Part shown: piece by piece, positions 27,501-36,217 of the stretch
How the letters are laid out: every line of letters begins with the position of its first letter
Position numbering within the stretch: position 1 is the first letter of the stretch
NCBI GenBank assembly: GCA_016720855.1
Contig: JADKJU010000005.1
Span: 310,001 to 374,000 of the forward strand
Source of the DNA: Betaproteobacteria bacterium
GTDB lineage: Bacteria; Pseudomonadota; Gammaproteobacteria; Burkholderiales; Usitatibacteraceae
Length of the DNA stretch: 64,000 nt
Direction: 5' to 3'
The notes under the pieces: model-generated
What the model saw: only the letters and a program-made list of their open reading frames with translations
Database searches by the model: none
What the model was told of the DNA's origin: nothing
Translations under genes and position numbers: made by a program

Positions 27501-28226
27501 ATGAACTTCAAAGCCATCACCATAGTGTTGTGCGCGCTATCGATGTCGGCGGCTGCAGCACAATTCGAACAAGCCCAAGGCTTCTTCGCCCCCGAGCCCT
27601 ACGTTGCCGAAGCGAAGGGGGGGCACGGCGTATCGCGCATCGAGCGTGATAGCCTCGGGAGACCGACTCGCATCATCAACGCCGACGGTAGCACCGCAGG
27701 CAAAATCAACTACGACGACAACGGACGCGTGAGAACTATCCACGGCCCGAAGTTGAGCATGCAGGTGTACTACGCCAGCCCGGTCGACCGCACACCCACC
27801 ACGCTCGTCATGAATGGCCGCGTGTTAGACGTGAAGCACTTTGAGGCACACTCCGCGATGCTTCGTGAGCGACAGGGCGCGAAATTTCTCGAGCAAGAAG
27901 ACCCGGAGTTGGCCAGGATGATGATGGGCGATTGGATGGCGGGTTGCGCGGCGGACGTCACCTGCTTCGCGAGCGAAGGCACGGACGCGGCGAGCATGGG
28001 TCACGCGGTGGAGCGCCTCGTCGCGTGGGCGGGATTGATGGGCATAATTAGTGCGGGGACAGCCTTTGCGTTATTCGAAGGCACAGTGAGCACCGAGACG
28101 CTCGCGGCGATGGTGGCCTTGTTTGGAACGGCAGGTAGCGTAGGGTTCCTCGTTGCGGTCGGAGGCTTCTACATCGGCACCATGATCTACGACAGCGCTG
28201 GGGACGCATTTTGGCTCTACTTCTGA
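27501..28226 (+). CDS. Exported YD-repeat-like protein with hydrophobic C-terminal domain
   Basis: 241 residues. A signal peptide (ITIVLCALSMSAAAA) is followed by two short YD/RHS-like repeats (RDSLGRPTRIINADGSTAGK; NYDDNGRVRTI). Residues 100-150 are mixed. The C-terminus has two glycine-rich hydrophobic helices (LVAWAGLMGIISAGTAFAL and GTAGSVGFLVAVGGFYIGTM) before a short aromatic end. AGGAG at the expected distance supports the start. I do not recognise the C-terminal domain. Gene order, with a small two-helix membrane protein 13 bp downstream, resembles toxin-immunity pairs, but this is conjecture. It lies between tRNA fragment C and the intact tRNA with lower GC. Confidence 0.65.
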   Translation: MNFKAITIVLCALSMSAAAAQFEQAQGFFAPEPYVAEAKGGHGVSRIERDSLGRPTRIINADGSTAGKINYDDNGRVRTIHGPKLSMQVYYASPVDRTPTTLVMNGRVLDVKHFEAHSAMLRERQGAKFLEQEDPELARMMMGDWMAGCAADVTCFASEGTDAASMGHAVERLVAWAGLMGIISAGTAFALFEGTVSTETLAAMVALFGTAGSVGFLVAVGGFYIGTMIYDSAGDAFWLYF

Positions 28227-28239
28227 AAACGACAATCCC

Positions 28240-28482
28240 ATGAAGCGGAAACCAGACCTCACAGCGAGGCAGGAAGTCGCCTTCAACATCATGGCGATTG
28301 TTTTCGTCGTGCTTTGTGCCTTCGGACTCCCAAGGATTTTCCCCCGCTTATTCGATCCGCACGATCCCGTGACGATCGGAATATTCGTGGGGGCGGGGAT
28401 CATCATAGTCATTGCGATGCGCAAATTCATTCGCGACTCCACCGACTCGGAAGGCATGCCGACTTCACCGCATGAGGAGTAG
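28240..28482 (+). CDS. Small two-helix membrane protein
   Basis: 80 residues with two hydrophobic helices (EVAFNIMAIVFVVLCAFGL; VTIGIFVGAGIIIVIAM), short charged ends and no signal peptide beyond the first helix. It begins 13 bp after the YD-repeat protein and is followed by a terminator at 28548, so the two form a transcription unit. No family recognised. Size and placement would suit an immunity protein for a membrane-acting partner. Confidence 0.55.
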   Translation: MKRKPDLTARQEVAFNIMAIVFVVLCAFGLPRIFPRLFDPHDPVTIGIFVGAGIIIVIAMRKFIRDSTDSEGMPTSPHEE

Positions 28483-28547
28483 ACGAGTACGACTAATGAG
28501 CCCGCCTCGCGCGGGGTACTTTGGGGGGTCACCACCGCCACCGGGAT

Positions 28548-28567
28548 CCCGCTTTGGCGGGCTTTTT
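28548..28567 (+). terminator. Rho-independent terminator
   Basis: CCCGC-TTTG-GCGGG followed by C and five T residues, 66 bases after the small membrane protein gene. Confidence 0.8.
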
Positions 28568-28623
28568 CATGAGGCGGGTGTAGAGGCGCTGATGCTGTCG
28601 CGGTAACAGCCCACCAGAAATGG

Positions 28624-28654
28624 AAAGGGCTTACATCGCTGTAAGCCCTTTTTT
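28624..28654. terminator. Hairpin at the tRNA-Arg 3' side, likely bidirectional terminator
   Basis: Perfect 12-bp stem (AAAGGGCTTACA with TGTAAGCCCTTT, loop TCGC). On the plus strand it runs into a T-tract; on the minus strand it lies 3 bases past the tRNA CCA end, so it would also end the tRNA transcript. Related hairpins accompany the three tRNA fragments upstream. Confidence 0.8.
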
Positions 28655-28656
28655 CT

Positions 28657-28733
28657 TGGCGCGCCCGGCAGGATTCGAACCCACGACCCCCTGGTTCGTA
28701 GCCAGGTACTCTATCCAACTGAGCTACGGGCGC
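28657..28733 (-). tRNA. tRNA-Arg(ACG)
   Basis: 77 bases including an encoded CCA. The acceptor stem GCGCCCG pairs with CGGGCGC; the D arm, a five-pair anticodon stem CCTGG/CCAGG with loop CTACGAA (anticodon ACG) and the T arm GTGGGTTCGAATCC are all regular. It is the only complete member of four related sequences and is the apparent integration target. Its 3' end faces lower coordinates. Confidence 0.97.
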
Positions 28734-28794
28734 AAAGAGCCGCGAATTATAGCGATTTTTTGCCCTTCTAGCGAGTGCCGGGCCACCTGGACGT

Positions 28795-29274
28795 CTATCG
28801 CTGCTTGAGGGTCTCCACCGTGTCGAGCGCCCGGGTGCGGATCTCTCCCCGGCGCCCCTCGTGCGCGATGGGGGCGTCCGGGAGGATGAGCCAGTGCATC
28901 AGGTCGCGGATCGATACCACGCCAGCGGGCTTTCCGCCCTCCGAGATGAGCATATGCCGGTAACCGTGCTCGATCATGAGACGAAGCACCTCCAAGATGG
29001 ACTCCGAGGCCGGCACCTTGCGGACATCGGGCGTCATGACCGCCGACATCGCGGTGGTCTTGGGGTCCCGGCCCTGGCGCACGACGCGGCGCATGAGGTC
29101 GCGCTCGGTGAAGATGCCTGCCATGGACCCGGACGCATCGCGGACGAGGACGGAGCCCAGCCCCTTTTCGTCCATCAGGGCGACGGCTTCCGCGACCGTG
29201 GCCGTGGCGGCAACGGACAGCAGGTTCGGACTCGCCTTGCTCTTCAGGATGTCGCCAACCGGACGATCGATCAT
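28795..29274 (-). CDS. CBS-domain pair protein
   Basis: 159 residues: two CBS domains in tandem (about 15-65 and 80-135) with the typical AEAVALMDEKGLGSVLVRD, GIFTERDLMRRVV, and VSIRDLMHWL segments. Such stand-alone pairs bind adenine nucleotides and regulate other proteins. GGAGGAGGAG upstream gives a strong ribosome-binding site for this ATG and excludes the much longer open frame. It is divergent from an aldo/keto reductase gene and downstream-facing to the tRNA. Confidence 0.9.
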   Translation of the reverse strand: MIDRPVGDILKSKASPNLLSVAATATVAEAVALMDEKGLGSVLVRDASGSMAGIFTERDLMRRVVRQGRDPKTTAMSAVMTPDVRKVPASESILEVLRLMIEHGYRHMLISEGGKPAGVVSIRDLMHWLILPDAPIAHEGRRGEIRTRALDTVETLKQR

Positions 29275-29356
29275 TTCTGCATTCTCCTCCTCCAAGGGGT
29301 CGCCCAATGCTACGCCGACGGGCGCAGACTGAGGAGATCCCCCGGAACAAAATCCC

Positions 29357-30280
29357 ATGGAATCGAAGCCCCCGTCCGGTCGTCGAAGCATCCTGGCAGG
29401 CCTCGCAGCGCTGGCGTGCGGAGCGGCGCTGCCGGGTGCCGGCCGTGCAGCCTCCCCGGCCATCCTCCGGCGCCCGATTCCCGCCACGGGCGAGCAAGTC
29501 CCCGCCATCGGCATGGGAACGTGGCTCACGTTCGACGTTGCCCGAGGCACCGAGCGAGATGCGCGCCTGCCCGTGCTGCGCGAGTTCTTCGCCGGAGGAG
29601 GCGCGCTGCTCGATTCCTCACCCATGTACGGCTACGCGGAGGCCGTGCTCGGCGAGCTGGTTCCCAAGGCGAGGCCTGCGAAGGTCTTCAACGCGACCAA
29701 GGTCTGGACGCCCACGCGCTTCCTGGGCGTGAAGCAGATGGAGGAGTCCTTCGAACACTGGGGCGTGAAGCAGTTCGACCTCATGCAGGTTCACAACATG
29801 CTCGACTGGGAGACGCACCTCGTCACCCTGAAATCATGGAAGTCCGCCGGACGCATCCGCTACGTCGGCATCACCACTTCGCACGGGCGCAGGCACGAGG
29901 CGCTCGAAGCCGCCATGTTGCGCGAGCGCTTCGACTTCGTGCAGTTCAGCTACAGTTTTGCCGACCGCAGCGCAGAACGGCGCCTGCTTGCCGCGGCGGC
30001 AGATCGGGGCGCGGCGGTCATCATCAATCGCCCGTTCGACGGCGGCGACCTGTTCGGGAAGGTGAAGGGCAAGCCCCTGCCCGGCTGGGCAGCGGAAATC
30101 GACTGCGCCAACTGGGCGCAGGTCTTCCTCAAGTTCGTGGTCTCGCATCCGGCCGTGACCTGCGCAATTCCCGCGACCTCGAACCCCGCGCACATGCGCG
30201 AGAATATCGGCGCCTGCAGTGGGCGTCTGCCCGATGCGGCATTGCGGCGGCGTATGTCCGCCGATTTCGACCGTCTCTAG
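29357..30280 (+). CDS. Tat-exported aldo/keto reductase
   Basis: 307 residues. The N-terminus GRRSILAGLAALACGAAL is a twin-arginine signal, so a folded, cofactor-loaded enzyme is sent to the periplasm. The AKR barrel follows with Asp and Tyr in DSSPMYGYAE, Lys in ATKVW, and His in MQVHNM, the four catalytic residues, plus a C-terminal SNPAHMRENIGA that contacts NADP(H). Periplasmic AKRs are uncommon since NADPH is cytoplasmic; cofactor export with the enzyme or an atypical function is implied. Substrate unknown. Confidence 0.85.
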   Translation: MESKPPSGRRSILAGLAALACGAALPGAGRAASPAILRRPIPATGEQVPAIGMGTWLTFDVARGTERDARLPVLREFFAGGGALLDSSPMYGYAEAVLGELVPKARPAKVFNATKVWTPTRFLGVKQMEESFEHWGVKQFDLMQVHNMLDWETHLVTLKSWKSAGRIRYVGITTSHGRRHEALEAAMLRERFDFVQFSYSFADRSAERRLLAAAADRGAAVIINRPFDGGDLFGKVKGKPLPGWAAEIDCANWAQVFLKFVVSHPAVTCAIPATSNPAHMRENIGACSGRLPDAALRRRMSADFDRL

Positions 30281-30383
30281 CGGTTTTACCGCCCCAGTGG
30301 CGAATTGTGCGGGGCAGCGCCATTGCGGCACGGCCGAGTCGTGGGTACGCTTGGCCGCCCTGCCGTTCGATTCCTTCGACCCC

Positions 30384-32093
30384 ATGAGTCCCCGACGCTT
30401 CGCGATTGTCCTGGCACTGCTTGCCTCCTCCTGCGCCTTCCCGCCGGATACGCGCCCGCCCGCCCCTGCCCCGGAGGCCGCCCGCGCGAGCATGGCGGCC
30501 ACGGCGCACCCCCTGGCCACGCGCGCCGCGCTCGCGATGCTGGACAAGGGCGGCTCGCCCATCGATGCGGCCATCGCCGCGCAGATGGTGCTGGGCCTGG
30601 TGGAGCCGCAGTCCTCGGGGTTGGGCGGCGGCACGCTGGTGATGAACTGGGATGCGGCCTCGAAGCGGCTCGCCTCCTTCGACGGCCTGGCTGCCGCCCC
30701 GTCGCGCGCCACCGCAAGCCTGCGCACCGATACCGATGGCAAGCTTCTCCCGAGCGAGCCTTTGCAGCGCAGCGGCCGCAGCGTGGGCGTGCCGGGCACG
30801 CTTGCCGTCCTCGCCAAGGTGCACGCGCGCTACGGCAGGCTTGCGTGGCAGGAGATGTTCGCGCCCGCCATCGACCTGGCGGAGAACGGCTTTCCCATGC
30901 CGCGCTACCTGCACTCGATCCTGGCGCAGCCCGGCGCGGCATCGAATCATCCCGACATGCTTTCGCTCTACTTCGCCGCAGACGGCCGGCCCCACCCGGT
31001 CGGCGCGACGATCCGGAATCCCGCGTACGCGAAGACCCTGCGGCGAATCGCCCTCGGCGGCCCGGCGGCTTTCCTCGCGGGCGACGGCGCGAAGGCGATC
31101 GTCGCGTCGGCGCAGCGCGGCTTCAAGCCGACGCTCATGACCGGCGAGGACCTCCTCGACTACCGCGCCGCCGAGCGCGATCCGGTCTGCGCGCCTTTCC
31201 TCGCCTATCGTGTCTGCACCATGGCGCCGCCCTCCTTCGGCGGATTGTTCGTGCTGCAGGTGCTGCAGATGGTGGAGGCGCGCGCCGGCGGACGCTTCGA
31301 CTTCGACGATGCGGCCTTCGCGCACCTGTACGCGGAAGCCGGAAAACTCGCGCAGGCCGATCGCCGCCGGTTCGTGGGAGATCCCGATTTCGTGAAGGTG
31401 CCCGTGGCCGAACTCGTCAACGCGAACTATGTCCGCTCGCGCGCCGCCGCCATCGACCCGGCGCGGGCCGCGAAGGACGTGAAGCCGGGATCCCCCGCCG
31501 TGCAAGTCGCCTCGCACACGCCCGACGACGGCGATCCCGTATCCGCCACGAGCCAGATGGCCATCGCCGACCGCCAAGGCAATGCGATCTCGATCACCAC
31601 CACGATCAACCTCAACTTCGGCTCGCGCCTGATGGTGGACGGCTTCGTCCTCAACAACGCCTTGACCAACTTCTCCGCCGCGCCGAAGCCGGGCGAGACG
31701 ATCGCCAACCAGATGGCGCCGCGCAAGCGGCCCGTGACGTCCATGGCCCCCACCATCGTCTTCGACCGCGACGGCCTGCCCGTGGTCGTGGGTGGCTCCG
31801 CGGGCGGCGGCCCCATCGTGGATTACATCGCCATGAGCCTCATCGAGATGCTCGCCAACGGGCGCACGCCGGCCGAGGCGCTGGCACGCGGGCACGTCAC
31901 GACGGCCATCCCCGGCAAGGTGCAACTGGAATCCGGCACGCCTGCAACCGCGCTCGCCCCCGCCCTCGCGGCCAAGGGGCACACGGTAGAGGAAGCAAGG
32001 CTCCTGAGCGGCCTCGGTTTCCTCAAGCGCACACGCGAAGGCTGGATCGGCGCCGCCGATCCGCGGCGGGACGGCGTGGCCATGGGACAATGA
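30384..32093 (+). CDS. Gamma-glutamyltranspeptidase family protein
   Basis: 569 residues. The start MSPRRFAIVLALLASSC is a lipoprotein-like signal. The Ntn-hydrolase fold shows ATRAALAMLDKGGSPIDAAI near the start, SGLGGG, a likely nucleophile Thr in PVSATSQMAIAD (usually TTH in GGT), and GGSAGGGPIVDY in place of GSPGG. The enzyme cleaves itself before the Thr and transfers gamma-glutamyl groups. The substitutions in both active-site motifs suggest a divergent subfamily. It ends 4 bp before a lyase gene. Confidence 0.82.
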   Translation: MSPRRFAIVLALLASSCAFPPDTRPPAPAPEAARASMAATAHPLATRAALAMLDKGGSPIDAAIAAQMVLGLVEPQSSGLGGGTLVMNWDAASKRLASFDGLAAAPSRATASLRTDTDGKLLPSEPLQRSGRSVGVPGTLAVLAKVHARYGRLAWQEMFAPAIDLAENGFPMPRYLHSILAQPGAASNHPDMLSLYFAADGRPHPVGATIRNPAYAKTLRRIALGGPAAFLAGDGAKAIVASAQRGFKPTLMTGEDLLDYRAAERDPVCAPFLAYRVCTMAPPSFGGLFVLQVLQMVEARAGGRFDFDDAAFAHLYAEAGKLAQADRRRFVGDPDFVKVPVAELVNANYVRSRAAAIDPARAAKDVKPGSPAVQVASHTPDDGDPVSATSQMAIADRQGNAISITTTINLNFGSRLMVDGFVLNNALTNFSAAPKPGETIANQMAPRKRPVTSMAPTIVFDRDGLPVVVGGSAGGGPIVDYIAMSLIEMLANGRTPAEALARGHVTTAIPGKVQLESGTPATALAPALAAKGHTVEEARLLSGLGFLKRTREGWIGAADPRRDGVAMGQ

Positions 32094-32097
32094 GCGC

Positions 32098-32952
32098 ATG
32101 ACCCCGCTCCGCCAACGGCTGCAGGCGCGCGAACTGCTCGTCGCGCCCGGCATCTTCGACATGGTGTCGCTGCGCCTTGCGAACACCTTCGGCTTCGAGG
32201 CCCTCTACATGACCGGCTACGGCACGGTCGCCTCGCACATGGGACTTCCCGACGCGGGGCTCGCGACATACACCGACATGGTGGGGCGCGTGAAGGCGTT
32301 CGCTTCCCAGGCCGCGGCTCCCCTCATCGCGGACGGCGACACGGGCTACGGCGGGCTCCTCAACGTGCGCCACACGGTGCGCGGTTACGAGGAAGCGGGG
32401 GCCTCGGCGATCCAGCTCGAGGACCAGGAGTTCCCCAAGAAATGCGGGCACACGCCGGGGCGGCGCGTGATCCCCATGGAGGACATGGTGAAGAAGATCA
32501 AGGTCGCCGCCGAATCACGGTCGTCCCGCGACTTCCTCATCATCGCCCGCACCGATGCGCGAACGACGCTCGGCCTGGACGAGGCGCTGCGGCGCGGGGA
32601 AGCCTATGCGAAGGCCGGGGCCGACATCCTCTTCGTCGAGTCGCCGGAGTCGGAAGAGGAAATGCGCGCCATCGGCTGCGCCTTCGACCTGCCGCTCGTG
32701 GCCAACATGGTCGAGAAGGGGCGCACGCCGGTGCTCACGAAGGCCGAGCTCGAATCGATCGGCTACCGGATTGCGATCTTTCCGGTGTCGGCGCTGCTCG
32801 CCGCGATCCAGGCCATGGCCGGCGTCTACGGCCACCTCAAGGCCACCGGCTCCACGCAGGGCTGCCACGCGCCGCTGTACGATTTCGCCGACCTGTCGCG
32901 GCTCATGGGCTTCCAGGACATCTGGGATTTCGACAAGAACCACGCGGACTGA
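32098..32952 (+). CDS. Isocitrate lyase/PEP mutase-family C-C lyase (second copy)
   Basis: 284 residues. ADGDTGYGG for metal binding, QLEDQEFPKKCGH with the cysteine motif KKCGH, and IARTDAR. It is clearly related to the family member at 13.1 kb but differs in the loop preceding KKCGH and lacks the LeuCD partner. The neighbour downstream is again a Bug protein. It probably cleaves a methyl- or hydroxy-substituted dicarboxylate; methylisocitrate, dimethylmalate or oxaloacetate are options. Confidence 0.87.
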   Translation: MTPLRQRLQARELLVAPGIFDMVSLRLANTFGFEALYMTGYGTVASHMGLPDAGLATYTDMVGRVKAFASQAAAPLIADGDTGYGGLLNVRHTVRGYEEAGASAIQLEDQEFPKKCGHTPGRRVIPMEDMVKKIKVAAESRSSRDFLIIARTDARTTLGLDEALRRGEAYAKAGADILFVESPESEEEMRAIGCAFDLPLVANMVEKGRTPVLTKAELESIGYRIAIFPVSALLAAIQAMAGVYGHLKATGSTQGCHAPLYDFADLSRLMGFQDIWDFDKNHAD

Positions 32953-32983
32953 CCCGTCCGCGAACAACTCGAGGAGAGAACCG

Positions 32984-33952
32984 ATGGTCTCGAAACGCCT
33001 GCTCGCCGCCCTTGCCGCGCTCGCCATTCCATTCGCCGCATGGGCGCAGGGCATCTATCCCGACCGCCCGATCAAGCTGATCGTGCCCTTCGCCCCCGGC
33101 GGCGTCACGGACACGAGCGCGCGACTCATCGCCGAAGGGCTGTCGAAGCGGCTCGGCCAGCAGGTCGTCGTGGAGAACAAGCCCGGCGCCTCGGGAAACA
33201 TCGGCACGCAAACGGTGGCGATCGCCTCGCCCGACGGCTACACGCTGGTGCTCGCTTTCGACGGCACCATGGTCATCAACCCGCACGTCTTCACGAACAT
33301 TCCGTTCGACACCCTCAAGGACTTCGCTCCCGTGGGCAAGATCGGGGATGCGACGCTCATCATCGTGGCGCACCCGTCCTTCCCGGGCAAGACGCTGCAG
33401 GAGATGATCGAGATCTCGAAGAAGGATCCGAAGGGCACTTCCTACGGCACCTCCGGCATCGGCGGCACGCCGCACATCGCGGGCGAGCTCCTCAACCTGC
33501 GCACCGGCTCGAAGCTGGTGCACGTGCCCTACAAGGGCGGCGGGCAGGCGATGAGCGACGCGCTCGGCGGCAACATCCCGCTCGTGTACACGGCGGTGGC
33601 CGGCGCGATCAACCACGTGAAGGCCGGAAAATTGAACGCCATCGCGGTGTCCTCGCGCACGCGCTCGCCGTCGCTGCCGGACACGCCGACCTTCATCGAG
33701 TCGGGCGTGCCCGATTTCGAGGTCAGCTCGTGGGTGGGGATCCTCGCACCGGCGAAAACGCCGCGGCCCGTGGTGGACAAGCTCAACCGCGAGCTGAACG
33801 CGCTCCTGTCCACCCCTGAAGTCATCGAACGGCTCGCGAAACTGGGCATCGTGGCGACGCCCGGCACGCCGGAAAAATTCGGCGAGCAGATGAAATCCGA
33901 CCTGGCGAAGTACGGCCCGGTGGTGAAGGCCGCGGGGATCAAGGCCGACTGA
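32984..33952 (+). CDS. Bug-family (TctC) periplasmic solute-binding protein (second copy)
   Basis: 322 residues. GAGGAGA precedes the ATG; the signal peptide ends AAWAQ. Family motifs are YPDRPIKLIVPFAPGG, VVENKPGASGNIG and HVPYKGGGQAM. It should deliver a carboxylate to a tripartite tricarboxylate transporter encoded elsewhere. It is 31 bp after the lyase gene, in the reverse order of the first pair (Bug then lyase). Confidence 0.92.
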   Translation: MVSKRLLAALAALAIPFAAWAQGIYPDRPIKLIVPFAPGGVTDTSARLIAEGLSKRLGQQVVVENKPGASGNIGTQTVAIASPDGYTLVLAFDGTMVINPHVFTNIPFDTLKDFAPVGKIGDATLIIVAHPSFPGKTLQEMIEISKKDPKGTSYGTSGIGGTPHIAGELLNLRTGSKLVHVPYKGGGQAMSDALGGNIPLVYTAVAGAINHVKAGKLNAIAVSSRTRSPSLPDTPTFIESGVPDFEVSSWVGILAPAKTPRPVVDKLNRELNALLSTPEVIERLAKLGIVATPGTPEKFGEQMKSDLAKYGPVVKAAGIKAD

Positions 33953-33964
33953 CCGCGGGACCCG

Positions 33965-34885
33965 TCAGGCCGCCTCCACGCGATCGCCGCCTGCCGCGCG
34001 GGCGGCGACCAATGCCTTTTCCACGCGCTCGGTGAGCGAGGCGACATCGTCGCCCGCCTTCCAGTCCGCGTGCCCGAAGCTCGCCGTCACCGTCGTCGCG
34101 ACCATGCCCGGCGAGGCTGCCGCGAAGGCCACGCGAATCCGCTCGGTCACGGCGGCGGCCCGCTGCGGCGGCGTATGCGTGAGCAGCAGCATGAAGCGGT
34201 TCGCGCCGATGCGGCACGCCTGGTCGGTCTTGCGCGTCTCGTTGCACACCACGCGCGCGAAACACCGCAACACGTCGTCGGCACGGTCGTCGCCGAAATG
34301 CCCGGCGACCCCCTCCAGTGCGTCGATCGACGCCAGCACGAGGCACAGCGGGTCGCCGTAGCGTTCGGCGCGCAGGACTTCCGAGGCGAGCGCCTGGTTG
34401 AATGCGCGCTGGTTGCCCAGCCCGGTGATGCCGTCCACGAAGGACATCACGCGCACCTTTTCATCGCGGTCGGTGAGATCGCCCCTCGCGTCGCTCAGTT
34501 CCCGGCGGGCGGCGGCGAGTTCGTTGGACAGCCGGACCGTGGCCTTGCTCAGGTGCTCGATGTCGTCCCCGGGACGCTCGGCGACCAGCAGCACGCCCGT
34601 CCCGTCGCGCCACAGGGAGCCTTTCAGCACATGCTCGACGCCGCGCTCGCCCGCGAGCGTGAGCGAACCCTGGTAAAGCGGGGCCCTGTCATCACCGCCC
34701 GTACCTTCCTGCAACTGCGCCCAGGGCGGAACGCAAAAGCAACGGGAGGCATCGGCGTGGGGAAGGATCTCGGCGAGGAACCCCCGGGCGCCGACGAGTC
34801 GCCCCTCGCGCGAGATTCTCGCGGCGGATACGGAATCCAGCCCCGAGAGCAGGGCGAGGACTGCCTGTGCGGTCTGTTCGTCCAT
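33965..34885 (-). CDS. GGDEF-domain protein with degenerate active site
   Basis: 306 residues from MDEQTAQAV; a much longer frame runs antisense across the neighbouring gene and is rejected. The N-terminal 130 residues are an unassigned sensor-like region, then a helical linker (ATVRLSNELAAARRELSDAR) and a GGDEF fold (FVDGITGLGNQRAFNQAL). The signature is IGANRF where GGDEF should be, so diguanylate cyclase activity is unlikely. The RKTD five residues upstream preserves the RxxD inhibitory site, so it may bind c-di-GMP. It is divergent by 63 bp from the SpoIIE phosphatase gene. Confidence 0.8.
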   Translation of the reverse strand: MDEQTAQAVLALLSGLDSVSAARISREGRLVGARGFLAEILPHADASRCFCVPPWAQLQEGTGGDDRAPLYQGSLTLAGERGVEHVLKGSLWRDGTGVLLVAERPGDDIEHLSKATVRLSNELAAARRELSDARGDLTDRDEKVRVMSFVDGITGLGNQRAFNQALASEVLRAERYGDPLCLVLASIDALEGVAGHFGDDRADDVLRCFARVVCNETRKTDQACRIGANRFMLLLTHTPPQRAAAVTERIRVAFAAASPGMVATTVTASFGHADWKAGDDVASLTERVEKALVAARAAGGDRVEAA

Positions 34886-34948
34886 GGCCTGCGTCCCTTC
34901 GGGAGGAATCCCCGGCATGCCCCGGGTGGCTCTGTTACATTCTGCCGC

Positions 34949-36217
34949 ATGAGCGCACGGCCCCACCAGCGCGGCCTTTCCGCACGGGACATGGAAGCGA
35001 TCCTCGCGGTCACCAGCAAGCTGGCGGCCCCGTTCGACCTGCTCACCATGCTCGCCGAGGTGGTGAGCGCCGCCAAGCAGGTCCTGCAGGCGGACGGCGG
35101 CTCGGTGTGGCTGTACGACCCGGCCACCGACGAGCTCATCCTCGAGGTAGCCACCGGCATCGAGCCGCTGCGCGTTCCCGCCGGCACGGGCATCGTGGGC
35201 GCCTGCGCGCGCGACCGGCAGATCATCAATGTTCCGGACTGCTACGCCGACCACCGTTTCAACCCGGACGTGGACAGGCGCTCGGGCTACCGAACGCGCT
35301 GCATGCTGACGCTGCCGCTGGTGGACCACAAGGATGTCCTCGTGGGCGTGATGCAGGTGCTCAACAAGGCCGATGGCGTCTTCGACGCGGATGACGAGGT
35401 GCTCGCCACGGCGCTGGCGGCCCAGTGCGCCGTGGCGCTGCAGCGGGTGCGCATGACCGCGGCCCTCATCGAGGGCGAGAAGATGCGCCAGGAGCTGGAG
35501 ATGGCCCGCATCGTGCAGATGAGCACCCTGCCCTCGCGCATGCCGTTGGTGCCCGGCTACGACGTGTTCGGCATGTGCCAGCCCGCAGGGCTCACCGGCG
35601 GCGACACCTTCGACCTCGCGATCATTGACCAGGGACTGCTCGCCGTCCTGGGCGACGCCACCGGCCACGGCATGGGCCCGGCGCTGTCCGTCACGCAGAT
35701 GCAGGCGATGCTGCGCATGGCGTTCCGGCTGGGGGCCGACCTGGAAACGGCGTTCACGCAGGTGAACAACCAGCTCGCCGACACGCTGCCGGACGACCGC
35801 TTCATCACCGCCTTCATCGGCTTGCTGGACGTGTCCGCCCACCGGATCCGCTTTCACAGCGGCGGGCAGGGGCCGATCCTGCACTTCCATGCGGCCACCG
35901 GGGATTGCACGCGCTACAAGCCCACCAGTTTTCCGCTGGCGGCGATGCCGCTTGCTGCGCTTCGGCCCGCGGTGTCGCTCGAGATGCAGCCCGGCGATAT
36001 CCTGGTGCTGCTCTCCGACGGCATCTACGAGTACCACGATGCGGTGAACGAGGAGTTCGGCGAGGAGCGTGTCCGGGAGATCGTCCGCGCCCATCATGGC
36101 AAGTCCACGGCGGAACTTTCGGGCATCCTGCTCGACTCGGTGCAGGGCTTCGCCCGCGATGCCCCGCAGGACGACGACATGACCGTGGTGCTGGTCAAGC
36201 GCGAGGCCCGGGCATGA
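34949..36217 (+). CDS. GAF-SpoIIE (RsbU-type) protein phosphatase
   Basis: 422 residues. A GAF domain (about 25-165) is followed by a short coiled segment (IEGEKMRQELEMARIVQMS) and a PP2C/SpoIIE domain with GGDTFDLA, LGDATGHGMGPAL, SGGQGPIL, LLSDGIYEYHDA and QDDDMTVVLV, so the metal-binding aspartates are present. Such enzymes dephosphorylate STAS antagonists. The start was chosen at MSARPHQ, as the longer frame is antisense to the GGDEF gene. The stop overlaps the kinase start (ATGA). Confidence 0.9.
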   Translation: MSARPHQRGLSARDMEAILAVTSKLAAPFDLLTMLAEVVSAAKQVLQADGGSVWLYDPATDELILEVATGIEPLRVPAGTGIVGACARDRQIINVPDCYADHRFNPDVDRRSGYRTRCMLTLPLVDHKDVLVGVMQVLNKADGVFDADDEVLATALAAQCAVALQRVRMTAALIEGEKMRQELEMARIVQMSTLPSRMPLVPGYDVFGMCQPAGLTGGDTFDLAIIDQGLLAVLGDATGHGMGPALSVTQMQAMLRMAFRLGADLETAFTQVNNQLADTLPDDRFITAFIGLLDVSAHRIRFHSGGQGPILHFHAATGDCTRYKPTSFPLAAMPLAALRPAVSLEMQPGDILVLLSDGIYEYHDAVNEEFGEERVREIVRAHHGKSTAELSGILLDSVQGFARDAPQDDDMTVVLVKREARA

